Below are positions 1 to 5,298 of a DNA stretch of 8,379 nucleotides, piece by piece. The notes beneath the pieces were generated by a model, which made no database searches, was not told where the DNA came from, and worked only from the letters and a program-made list of their open reading frames with translations. This DNA comes from JAAFHS01 sp031396505 (GTDB taxonomy: Bacteria; Pseudomonadota; Alphaproteobacteria; Rhodobacterales; Rhodobacteraceae), in assembly GCA_031396505.1 (NCBI GenBank), contig JANNKX010000010.1:1-8379 (forward strand), given 5' to 3'. Position 1 is the first letter of the stretch. Each line of letters begins with the position of its first letter. The position numbers and the translations under genes were made by a program.

Positions 1-146
1 CTGCAAACTAAGACATGAGACCGGTGTGTATGTTGCGGTTTGCGTATGATCCGGTGAACCAGATCACACGCAAACCGCTTTAGGCAAACCTGCCGCGCAG
101 CATCAGGGCGGCGGCGGCGGCGGTCGTTGCGGCGATGGCCATGATC
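1..146. repeat. Left arm of a fold-back inverted repeat
   Basis: This segment is the reverse complement of 347-498. By hand alignment 140 of 146 bases match; the differences are at 9, 67, 68, 70, 135 and 140. The left arm also lacks 6 bases in the CGG run (5 CGG units here, 7 in the other arm). Read on the reverse strand it carries the last ~22 codons of the same transporter gene, including its stop at 80-82 and the downstream hairpin. The repeat begins at base 1 of the window and may continue beyond it. Both the repeat and its mismatches are seen directly; how it arose is inference. Confidence 0.9.
35..78. repeat. 44-nt near-perfect hairpin after the inverted transporter tail
   Basis: GCGGTTTGCG (35-44) pairs with CGCAAACCGC (69-78). 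Pairing continues inward through TGATCcGGT/ACCaGATCA to a 2-nt apex at 56-57, giving 20 of 22 possible pairs. It starts directly after the stop codon of the reverse-strand transporter tail. No T-run follows, so a classical intrinsic terminator is not evident; a REP-like palindrome or a processing or terminator stem are options. Confidence 0.75.
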
Positions 147-419
147 AACGCGCCCGTGTTCTTTGTGGCCATGGGGGCCTGCGCGGGACTGTTCTTTCCC
201 GGCTTTTACGTGGCCGCGTCGCGCATCATGGGCGACGATCCCCGCGTCACACCCACCATCATCGCAGCAGGACTTGTGGGCGGCATTGCGGCCCCCATCC
301 TGCTGGCGGGCGTGTTGCCTGCCGTTGGCGACCACGGCTTTTTCTGGATCATTGCCACCGCCGCAACGACCGCCGCCGCCGCCGCCGCCGCCCTGATGCT
401 GCGCGGCAGGTTTGCCTAA
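84..419 (+). pseudogene. 3' fragment of a major facilitator superfamily transporter
   Basis: The frame is open from just after a stop at 81-83 to the stop at 417-419. The first ATG is at 135 and would give only 94 residues. The peptide is hydrophobic and resembles the last two to three membrane helices of a 12-helix MFS permease: a glycine-rich helix with FFPGFYVAASR, a polar DDPRVTP loop, a second helix IIAAGLVGGIAAPILL, and a final helix ending in an alanine run and LMLRGRFA. A complete MFS protein has around 400 residues, so roughly three quarters is missing. The 5' end is replaced by an inverted copy of the gene's own 3' end (1-146). No ribosome binding site precedes the ATGs at 135 or 141, so expression of a working product is unlikely. 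The MFS assignment rests on recalled family features; the truncation is seen directly. Confidence 0.65.
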
Positions 420-498
420 AGCGGTTTGTGCTTGATCTGGTTCACCGGATCATACGCAAACCGCAACATACACACCGGTCTCATGTCTTGGTTTGCAG
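347..498. repeat. Right arm of the fold-back inverted repeat
   Basis: This is the partner of 1-146 in opposite orientation. It covers the last ~24 codons and stop of the transporter fragment, the 421-464 hairpin and about 34 further bases. About 200 nt (147-346) separate the arms. Because the reading frame to the stop is intact here and continuous with the upstream transporter segment, this arm is probably the original and the left arm the copy. The 6-nt length difference is two GCC alanine codons, as expected from slippage. Confidence 0.9.
421..464. repeat. 44-nt hairpin after the transporter stop codon
   Basis: This is the other copy of the 35-78 hairpin. GCGGTTTG (421-428) pairs with CAAACCGC (457-464), and the inner stem TGATCTGGT/ACCGGATCA pairs with one G-T wobble. 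The pairing is less complete than in the left copy, because the three bases that differ between the copies lie in one stem flank. It begins one base after the stop codon at 417-419. Confidence 0.7.
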
Positions 499-526
499 CC
501 GATTTGTTTCATATTGGCTGCAAACC
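490..526. repeat. Hairpin with GGTTTGCAGCC stem
   Basis: GGTTTGCAGCC (490-500) and GGCTGCAAACC (516-526) are perfect 11-bp complements around a 15-nt loop (501-515) that can itself close further (GAT with ATT). The stem lies between the transporter stop (419) and the stop of the possible reverse-strand small gene (530), so it could end transcripts from either side. No T-run is present on either strand. Its core resembles the 44-nt hairpins next to it. A half-copy of the stem lies at 1-8, where the window begins. Confidence 0.7.
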
Positions 527-529
527 GCG

Positions 530-661
530 CTAACCCCGCCCGCGCCGTTGTCGCACGGCCGACCATTGCCACACCTGCGTCAGCGTCCCATTGCCACCGC
601 GTATCCAGCGGCATGACAACTGCCCGGTGACCACCGGATCGCACCAAGAAAACGCATTCAT
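530..661 (-). CDS. Possible 43-residue small protein, divergent from hmgA
   Basis: I do not recognise this protein. Reading the reverse strand from ATG at 661 gives 43 codons, then TAG at 530-532. A good ribosome binding site, GAAGGGG (reverse strand, 675-669), lies 7 nt before the ATG. The product starts MNAFSWCDPVV and ends RQRRGRG. It has four tryptophans (residues 6, 19, 31, 33), two cysteines (7, 17) and a basic tail, with no membrane segment or signal peptide. The stop is 3 nt from the 490-526 hairpin, as expected for a gene with its own terminator. It would be transcribed away from hmgA. The strong binding site and hairpin placement favour a real gene; the short length and absence of a recognised family leave chance possible in GC-rich DNA. 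Confidence 0.4.
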   Translation of the reverse strand: MNAFSWCDPVVTGQLSCRWIRGGNGTLTQVWQWSAVRQRRGRG

Positions 662-740
662 ATCAACACCCCTTCATCCACGACGGGCCCCCGCCCAAAC
701 GCCAGCCTACGCCTTGTGGATTGCCAAAAGGTTTCCGGCA

Positions 741-768
741 TTGACTTCGTTGCACATGCAACGATAAA
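741..768 (+). promoter_or_regulatory. Likely hmgA promoter (-35 TTGACT, -10 GATAAA)
   Basis: TTGACT at 741-746 matches the sigma-70 -35 consensus in five of six positions. GATAAA at 763-768 is a 4/6 match to the -10 consensus with 16-nt spacing; ATAAAT at 764 with 17-nt spacing is a weaker alternative. The surrounding sequence is AT-rich against a GC-rich background. Transcription would start near 775, leaving a leader of about 37 nt before the ATG at 812. Promoter identity is inferred from sequence alone. Confidence 0.55.
749..762. promoter_or_regulatory. Dyad operator GTTGCAcaTGCAAC within the hmgA promoter
   Basis: Two perfect 6-bp inverted half-sites are separated by CA and lie wholly between the -35 and -10 elements. 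A repressor bound there would block RNA polymerase. Homogentisate genes are often controlled by IclR-type or MarR-type repressors that respond to homogentisate or related aromatics; MarR proteins favour short TTGC-type dyads. No regulator gene is in the window, so the protein that binds is unknown. I found no second copy of this dyad upstream of the 5299 operon. Confidence 0.55.
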
Positions 769-811
769 TATACGCATAGTTTGACCCATGTCACCGCCGC
801 AAAGGAACCGC

Positions 812-2125
812 ATGACCCTGCATGCCCGCTACATGCCCGGCTTTGGCAATGATTTTGAAACCGAGGCGCTGCCGGGTGCGCTGCCGCAGGGCCGGAACAG
901 CCCGCAAAAATGCGCCTATGGCCTGTACGGCGAACAGCTTTCCGGCACCGCCTTTACCGCACCCAGCCATCAGAACGAACGCACATGGTGCTATCGCATC
1001 CGCCCGTCCGTGAAACACACGCACCGGTTTGCGAAAATCGACCTGCCCTATTGGAAATCCGCGCCCCACATCGACCCCGATGTCATCAGCCTTGGCCAGT
1101 ACCGCTGGGACCCCATGCCGCATGCGGACGCCCCGCTGACTTGGCTGACCGGCATGCGCACAATGACCACTGCAGGCGATGTGAACATTCAGGTCGGCAT
1201 GGCCAGCCATATCTATCTGGTCACCGCGTCGATGGCCGACGCATACTTCTTTTCCGCCGACAGCGAGCTGTTGATCGTGCCCCAGGAAGGCCGTCTGCGG
1301 TTCTGCACCGAGCTTGGGATCATCGACATTGAACCACAGGAAATTGCCATCATCCCGCGCGGCCTTGTCTACCGGGTCGAAGTGCTGGACGGCCCCTGCC
1401 GGGGCTTTGTCTGCGAAAACTATGGCCAGAAATTCACCCTGCCCGGGCGCGGCCCCATTGGCGCAAACTGCATGGCCAACCGACGTGATTTCAAAACCCC
1501 GGTGGCGGCCTTTGAAGACCGCGAGGTGCCCTCGACCGTCACCATCAAATGGTGTGGCCAGTTTCATGAAACCCGCATTGGCCATTCGCCTCTGGACGTG
1601 GTCGCATGGCACGGCAACTATGCGCCGCTGAAATACGATCTGCGCACCTATTGCCCGGTGGGGGCGGTGCTGTTTGATCATCCCGACCCGTCAATCTTTA
1701 CCGTGCTGACCGCCCCCAGCGGCGTAGAGGGGACGGCGAATATCGATTTCGTGCTGTTCCGTGATCGCTGGGGTGTCGCCGAAAACACCTTTCGCCCGCC
1801 GTGGTATCACAAGAACATCATGTCCGAACTGATGGGCAACATCCACGGCATCTATGACGCCAAACCCAAGGGATTCGTGCCCGGCGGCATGAGCCTGCAT
1901 AACATGATGCTGCCGCATGGTCCCGACAAACAGGCGTTCGAGGGTGCATCGAACGCGGTTCTGAAACCCGAAAAGCTGGACAATACGATGTCCTTCATGT
2001 TCGAAACCCGTTTCCCACAGCACCTGACCGCCTTTGCCGCCCGCGAGGCGCCACTGCAAGACGATTACATCGACTGCTGGGAATCTCTGGGCAAGAAATT
2101 CGACGGCACGCCGGGAATGAAGTAG
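812..2125 (+). CDS. hmgA: Homogentisate 1,2-dioxygenase
   Basis: This non-haem Fe(II) enzyme opens the ring of homogentisate with O2 to give 4-maleylacetoacetate, the central step of phenylalanine/tyrosine breakdown; it is cytosolic. The 437-residue product is of normal family length and opens with the family signature PGFGNDFETEALPGALP, followed by NSPQ. Counting from this start, the iron ligands are visible as H333 and E339 (in RPPWYHKNIMSE) and H369 (in LPHGPD). The presumed catalytic histidine is H267 (in AWHGNYAP). The ATG at 812 is chosen because AAAGGA (801-806) sits 5 nt before it and the protein then begins as relatives do; an in-frame ATG at 788 would add eight residues but has no binding site. 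The gene is first in a four-gene operon and is preceded by a promoter with a dyad operator. All key residues are intact. Confidence 0.97.
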   Translation: MTLHARYMPGFGNDFETEALPGALPQGRNSPQKCAYGLYGEQLSGTAFTAPSHQNERTWCYRIRPSVKHTHRFAKIDLPYWKSAPHIDPDVISLGQYRWDPMPHADAPLTWLTGMRTMTTAGDVNIQVGMASHIYLVTASMADAYFFSADSELLIVPQEGRLRFCTELGIIDIEPQEIAIIPRGLVYRVEVLDGPCRGFVCENYGQKFTLPGRGPIGANCMANRRDFKTPVAAFEDREVPSTVTIKWCGQFHETRIGHSPLDVVAWHGNYAPLKYDLRTYCPVGAVLFDHPDPSIFTVLTAPSGVEGTANIDFVLFRDRWGVAENTFRPPWYHKNIMSELMGNIHGIYDAKPKGFVPGGMSLHNMMLPHGPDKQAFEGASNAVLKPEKLDNTMSFMFETRFPQHLTAFAAREAPLQDDYIDCWESLGKKFDGTPGMK

Positions 2126-2161
2126 CATCGCGGTCATTCACAGCGCATTCGGAGGAGCGTC

Positions 2162-2524
2162 ATGTCATACATCGAATTCTACGTTTTGCCCGTCACCGCC
2201 GCGCGGATTGACGATTATCGCAAGATTGCAAACGAAAGCGCCGCACTCTGGTTGCAGCACGGTGCGCTATCGGTGGTCGAAACCGTGGCCGATGACGCGC
2301 CAGTGGGCACGCTCACATCCTTTCCGCGTTCCGTACAACTGACCGCGGATGAGGTCGTGGTCTGCGCCTACATCACGTACCGCGACCGCGCGCACCGGGA
2401 TGATGTGCAGGCCCGTGTGATGGCCGATGCAAAGATGGAACAGCTCTTTCAGGATGCGCCGGTTGATGGCAAACGCATGATCTGGGGCGGCTTCAAAACC
2501 ATCGTGGATACGGACGCCGCATGA
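2162..2524 (+). CDS. DUF1428 family protein (YbaA-like)
   Basis: This 120-residue soluble protein matches the DUF1428 pattern. Features are an N-terminal strand ending in VLPV, the helix with DDYRKIANESAALW, then HGALSVVETVADDAP, a TSFPRSVQLTADEVVVCAY core, and the closing VDGKRMIWGGFKTIVD. Relatives such as E. coli YbaA have the fold of a dimeric alpha/beta barrel, and no enzymatic role is established to my knowledge. A strong GGAGGAG (2151-2157) lies 4 nt before the ATG, 36 nt after hmgA. The stop overlaps the next ATG by 4 nt, so the downstream hydrolase is probably translationally coupled. Its place inside the homogentisate operon suggests a role with an unstable intermediate or in protein support; that part is inference. 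Confidence 0.85.
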   Translation: MSYIEFYVLPVTAARIDDYRKIANESAALWLQHGALSVVETVADDAPVGTLTSFPRSVQLTADEVVVCAYITYRDRAHRDDVQARVMADAKMEQLFQDAPVDGKRMIWGGFKTIVDTDAA

Positions 2525-3363
2525 ACCGACTTGTCCTGCTGGGCGTCAAGGGTGGCCCATCCGTGCGTGCGCGGGGGGCCATGCCGACAGCGTCTTTGCT
2601 GGAACTGGACGGGCGGCGCATCGTTGTCGATTGCGGGCTGGGCGTGACGCGCGGGTTGGTCGAGGCCGGTGTTTCCTTACGTGATCTTGACGCGATCTTC
2701 ATCACGCACCTGCATTCAGATCACCTTCTGGAACTGGGACCGCTGATCCATACCGCCTGGGTCACAGGTTTGCAAACGCCCGTTCATATTTACGGGCCAA
2801 AGGGCGTGCAGGCCTATTGGGACGGGTTCATGGCCTCCATGGCCTATGACAATCACCTGCGCGTGGTCGACGACGGGCGCCTGCCCTTGGATGGGCTGGT
2901 GCGCATCACCGAAATTGACGCAGGCCTGATTGCGTTTGAAGGCTTGCAGGTGCAGGGCCTGTGCGTCAAACATCCCCCCATCGATCAGGCGATGGCCTAC
3001 CGTTTCGACGGCAGCAAAAGCATCACCTTTTCCGGCGATACCACCTATTTCCCGCCACTTGCCGCCTTTGCCAAAGGATGCGATGTTCTGGTGCATGAGG
3101 CGATGTTGCCCGAAGGCATCGACGTGATCCTGCAAAAAACCGGTGGCGGCGAAAAACTCCGCGCGCATCTGCACGCCAGCCACACCATCGTCGATGATGC
3201 CGCCAGAATCGCGCGCGATGCGGGCGTCGGGCACCTTGTGCTGAACCACCTTGTCCCCGTCGACGATCCGCGCTTTGGTCCCGCCGATTGGCTGGGCCGC
3301 GCCGCATCCGTCTGGGGTGGCCCCGTCACCCTTGGCCATGACGGATTGGAAATCACCCTATGA
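2521..3363 (+). CDS. MBL-fold metallo-hydrolase, RNase Z/ElaC-like type
   Basis: This 280-residue cytosolic metallo-beta-lactamase-fold protein has a complete two-metal site. Residues H63, H65, D67 and H68 form ITHLHSDH, followed by H151 (VKHPP), D173 (FSGDT), H192 (VHEA), H221 (ASHT) and H243 (LNHLVP). The N-terminal sequence, with a PSVRARGAMPTAS loop and the DCGLGVTRGL strand, and the spacing of the motifs resemble the RNase Z-like branch. This branch includes many hydrolases of unknown substrate as well as tRNA processing enzymes. The position between hmgA and fahA, overlapping both neighbours by 4 nt, makes a metabolic esterase, lactonase or thioesterase more plausible than tRNA processing. 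There is no signal peptide. The fold and metal site are clear; the substrate is unknown. Confidence 0.88.
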   Translation: MNRLVLLGVKGGPSVRARGAMPTASLLELDGRRIVVDCGLGVTRGLVEAGVSLRDLDAIFITHLHSDHLLELGPLIHTAWVTGLQTPVHIYGPKGVQAYWDGFMASMAYDNHLRVVDDGRLPLDGLVRITEIDAGLIAFEGLQVQGLCVKHPPIDQAMAYRFDGSKSITFSGDTTYFPPLAAFAKGCDVLVHEAMLPEGIDVILQKTGGGEKLRAHLHASHTIVDDAARIARDAGVGHLVLNHLVPVDDPRFGPADWLGRAASVWGGPVTLGHDGLEITL

Positions 3364-4607
3364 CCCTGCGCCGTTCATGGCTGCCCTCCGCCAATACGCC
3401 CGACACCGACTTTCCGCTGAACAACCTGCCCTGCGGCGTGTTTTCCGATGATCTGCCGCCACGCTGCGGCATCGCCATCGGCGACATGATCCTCGATGTC
3501 GCGGCACTGGAGGCCGAAGGATTGCTTACCCTCGCCGATCACCCGGTATTTGACGTGCCATTCTGGAACGAGTGTATGGAATTGGGGCCAGAGGCCTGGT
3601 CAAATCTGCGCGCACAAGTCACCGCCATGCTGGCGGCAGACTCCACCAAGCAATTCGTCATCGAAGACCACCTTGTCCCGATGAAAAACGCCACGCTGCA
3701 CATGCCCTTCCTTGTGTCCGAATACACCGATTTCTACGCCGGTCGCCACCACGCCTTCAACGTCGGGTCGATGTTCCGCGATCCCGCCAATGCCCTGCCG
3801 CCCAACTGGCTGCATATCCCCATCGGCTATAACGGGCGCGCGTCCTCCGTCGTGGTCAGTGGCACCGACGTGCGCCGCCCTTGGGGCCAGATCAAACCGC
3901 ACGGCGCCGATGTGCCTGTATTCACCCCCTCCGCCCGGTTTGATTTCGAATTGGAATTGGGGGCGGTCGTTGGTCAAGGATCCGATGGCCCCATCACCGT
4001 CGCGCAGGCCGATGCGATGATCTTTGGCTATGTCCTGCTCAATGACTGGTCCGCCCGCGATATTCAGGCGTGGGAGTATCAGCCCCTCGGCCCGTTTCAG
4101 GCCAAGGCGACCTCCACCACGATTTCCCCGTGGATCGTCATGCGCGCGGCATTAGAGCCGTTCCGCACCCCCACGCCGCCCCGCGAAGTGCCCCTGCTGC
4201 CCTATCTGCGCGAACCGGGGCCGATGCTCTATGATATCGCCGTCACGGTCGCGCTTACGCCTGAAAACGGCAGTGAAACCACCATCAGCCGCACCAACTA
4301 TGCCGAAATGTACTACGCGGCCGCCCAGCAACTGACCCATCACGCCTCCAGCGGTTGCCCCATGGCCGTCGGCGATCTGTTGGGCTCTGGCACCATATCC
4401 GGGCCCGAACGCGGCAATCGCGGCAGCCTTCTGGAACTGTCATGGGGCGGCAAGGAACCGCTGGAAATTACCGGCGGCACCCGCACATTCCTGCAGGACG
4501 GCGACACCATTACCCTGCGCGGCCACGCCACCGGACCCGGCTACCGCATCGGTTTTGGTGAATGCACAGGCCGCATCACCCCTGCACTGAAAGACTGGCC
4601 GCAATGA
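3360..4607 (+). CDS. fahA: Fumarylacetoacetase
   Basis: This enzyme hydrolyses 4-fumarylacetoacetate to fumarate and acetoacetate, the last step of the homogentisate pathway, using Mg2+ or Ca2+ and a Glu-His-water triad. The product has 415 residues, the usual length for bacterial enzymes. An SH3-like N-terminal domain (about 1-115; FPLNNLPCGVFS, IAIGDMILD) precedes the catalytic FAH fold. Residues matching those mapped in mouse FAH are D124, Y126 and H131 (EYTDFYAGRHH), R140, Y157, E197 and E199 (FDFELELG), D229, R233, Q236 and Y240 (LNDWSARDIQAWEY) and K249. All are present, so it should be active. The ATG overlaps the hydrolase stop by 4 nt, and the gene ends the operon ahead of a hairpin at 4631. 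Confidence 0.97.
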   Translation: MTLRRSWLPSANTPDTDFPLNNLPCGVFSDDLPPRCGIAIGDMILDVAALEAEGLLTLADHPVFDVPFWNECMELGPEAWSNLRAQVTAMLAADSTKQFVIEDHLVPMKNATLHMPFLVSEYTDFYAGRHHAFNVGSMFRDPANALPPNWLHIPIGYNGRASSVVVSGTDVRRPWGQIKPHGADVPVFTPSARFDFELELGAVVGQGSDGPITVAQADAMIFGYVLLNDWSARDIQAWEYQPLGPFQAKATSTTISPWIVMRAALEPFRTPTPPREVPLLPYLREPGPMLYDIAVTVALTPENGSETTISRTNYAEMYYAAAQQLTHHASSGCPMAVGDLLGSGTISGPERGNRGSLLELSWGGKEPLEITGGTRTFLQDGDTITLRGHATGPGYRIGFGECTGRITPALKDWPQ

Positions 4608-4630
4608 CGCGCGCACCCCATCAGAACACA

Positions 4631-4667
4631 CACCTCCCTCCCCCCACTGTGGGGGCGGGATGGGGTG
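4631..4667. terminator. C/G-rich hairpin between convergent fahA and DUF2585 genes
   Basis: CACC (4631-4634), TCCC (4635-4638) and CCCCCAC (4641-4647) pair in order with GTGGGGG (4649-4655), GGGA (4657-4660) and GGTG (4664-4667). A single-base apex at 4648 and small bulges interrupt the stem, which is very stable. It sits in the 77-nt gap between two gene ends that face each other, a good place for a bidirectional terminator. No T-run follows. Similar TCCCTCCCC...GGGGAGGG blocks are familiar between genes in GC-rich alphaproteobacteria, so it may also be a dispersed repeat. Confidence 0.55.
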
Positions 4668-4684
4668 GGGGGGCCAGTAGCAGC

Positions 4685-5245
4685 CTATCGCCCCGCCTGC
4701 CATTCCGCCACACTGTCCAGCGGATAAAGCAGCATCAACACATTCAACGCCAACCCATCCCGGATCAGCCAGATCGTCACCGCCTCAAACAGCACGATCA
4801 ACGCCACCGTCGCCCAGACCGGCAACCGCGATGCAAGGAAGAACCCGATCACCATCGCCGTGATATCGGCGACCACGTTCAGAACAGAATCGCCATAGTA
4901 ATCCAGCGAAATGGTCACCGCGCGATACCGCTCGATGATCATGTCCGAGTTTTCCAGAATCTCCCACGCGGCCTCGATCACCGTCGCAATCACCAACCGC
5001 CACCCAAGGGCCAGTTTCCGCGCCACCAGCCACAACGCGCCAAAGAACAAGAACCCATGGATGATATGCGACGGCGTATACCAGTCCGAAATATGCTGCG
5101 AATTTTCCGAACTGACCACCACGCCATGCCACAGCTTGATATAGCCGCATTTGCAGATCGGCTCGCGTCCGATCCACAACAGATAGGCCGCCGTCAGCGC
5201 GATGATGGCGAATACAACGACATAGGGTGTGATGCGTTTTGTCAT
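4685..5245 (-). CDS. DUF2585/UPF0314 integral membrane protein
   Basis: This is a 186-residue inner-membrane protein of unknown function. It matches the UPF0314/DUF2585 pattern: an N-terminal membrane helix (about 7-25), then the conserved CKCGY (31-35), SENSQHISDWYTPSHIIHG (46-64), EAAWEILENS (91-100), RYRA, YGDSVLN (117-123) and WLIRDGLALNVLMLLYP near the end. About five hydrophobic segments are visible. The start at 5245 is chosen because the conserved family region begins there (MTKRITPYVV); upstream in-frame codons to 5347 would overlap the divergent gene and lack a signal or family match. No clear ribosome binding site precedes 5245. It converges on fahA and diverges from the 5299 operon, so it is transcribed alone. 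The buried conserved His, Glu and Asp residues could suggest a catalytic or metal-binding membrane protein; that is inference. Confidence 0.9.
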   Translation of the reverse strand: MTKRITPYVVVFAIIALTAAYLLWIGREPICKCGYIKLWHGVVVSSENSQHISDWYTPSHIIHGFLFFGALWLVARKLALGWRLVIATVIEAAWEILENSDMIIERYRAVTISLDYYGDSVLNVVADITAMVIGFFLASRLPVWATVALIVLFEAVTIWLIRDGLALNVLMLLYPLDSVAEWQAGR

Positions 5246-5298
5246 GCGCACCAGGGAATCACGGGTTTTATTGCCCGTCCAGCGGAATTGAGGGGATA
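5246..5298. promoter_or_regulatory. Short divergent intergenic region between DUF2585 and the second operon
   Basis: Only 53 nt separate the two divergent start codons, so both promoters must lie here or extend into the neighbouring genes. A small dyad ACGGG (5261-5265)/CCCGT (5274-5278) surrounds an AT-rich loop. TTGTCA at 5239-5244 is a 5/6 match to a forward -35 box, but the best -10-like TTTTAT (5266-5271) is 21 nt away, too far for a standard promoter. A clear GAGGGG binding site (5290-5295) serves the ATG at 5299. I cannot assign a promoter with confidence. Confidence 0.3.

Noticed and set aside
108..122. CGG triplet run as a trinucleotide repeat expansion
   Set aside because: It is the reverse complement of an alanine-codon run in the last transporter helix. 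The 5 versus 7 unit difference is ordinary slippage between the repeat arms.
450..647. Reverse-strand 65-codon frame overlapping the small-gene candidate
   Set aside because: It has no convincing ribosome binding site and reads through the hairpins and the repeat arm. The 43-codon frame at 530-661 has better start and stop signals.
1..787. Insertion sequence as the cause of the inverted repeat
   Set aside because: No transposase frame lies between the arms, no target duplication is visible, and the arms contain host coding sequence instead of IS ends.
788..811. Upstream ATG for hmgA
   Set aside because: No ribosome binding site precedes it, and the AAAGGA at 801-806 would then be inside the gene. 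The start at 812 matches the family N-terminus.
791..1681. Long reverse-strand open frame (296 codons) inside hmgA
   Set aside because: It lies wholly opposite hmgA, which has all catalytic residues intact. The product has no recognisable family features and is typical of antisense frames in GC-rich genes.
5239..5298. Upstream start for the variant MBL gene
   Set aside because: It would overlap the DUF2585 start region and add 20 residues that do not look conserved. ATG 5299 has a GAGGGG site directly before it.
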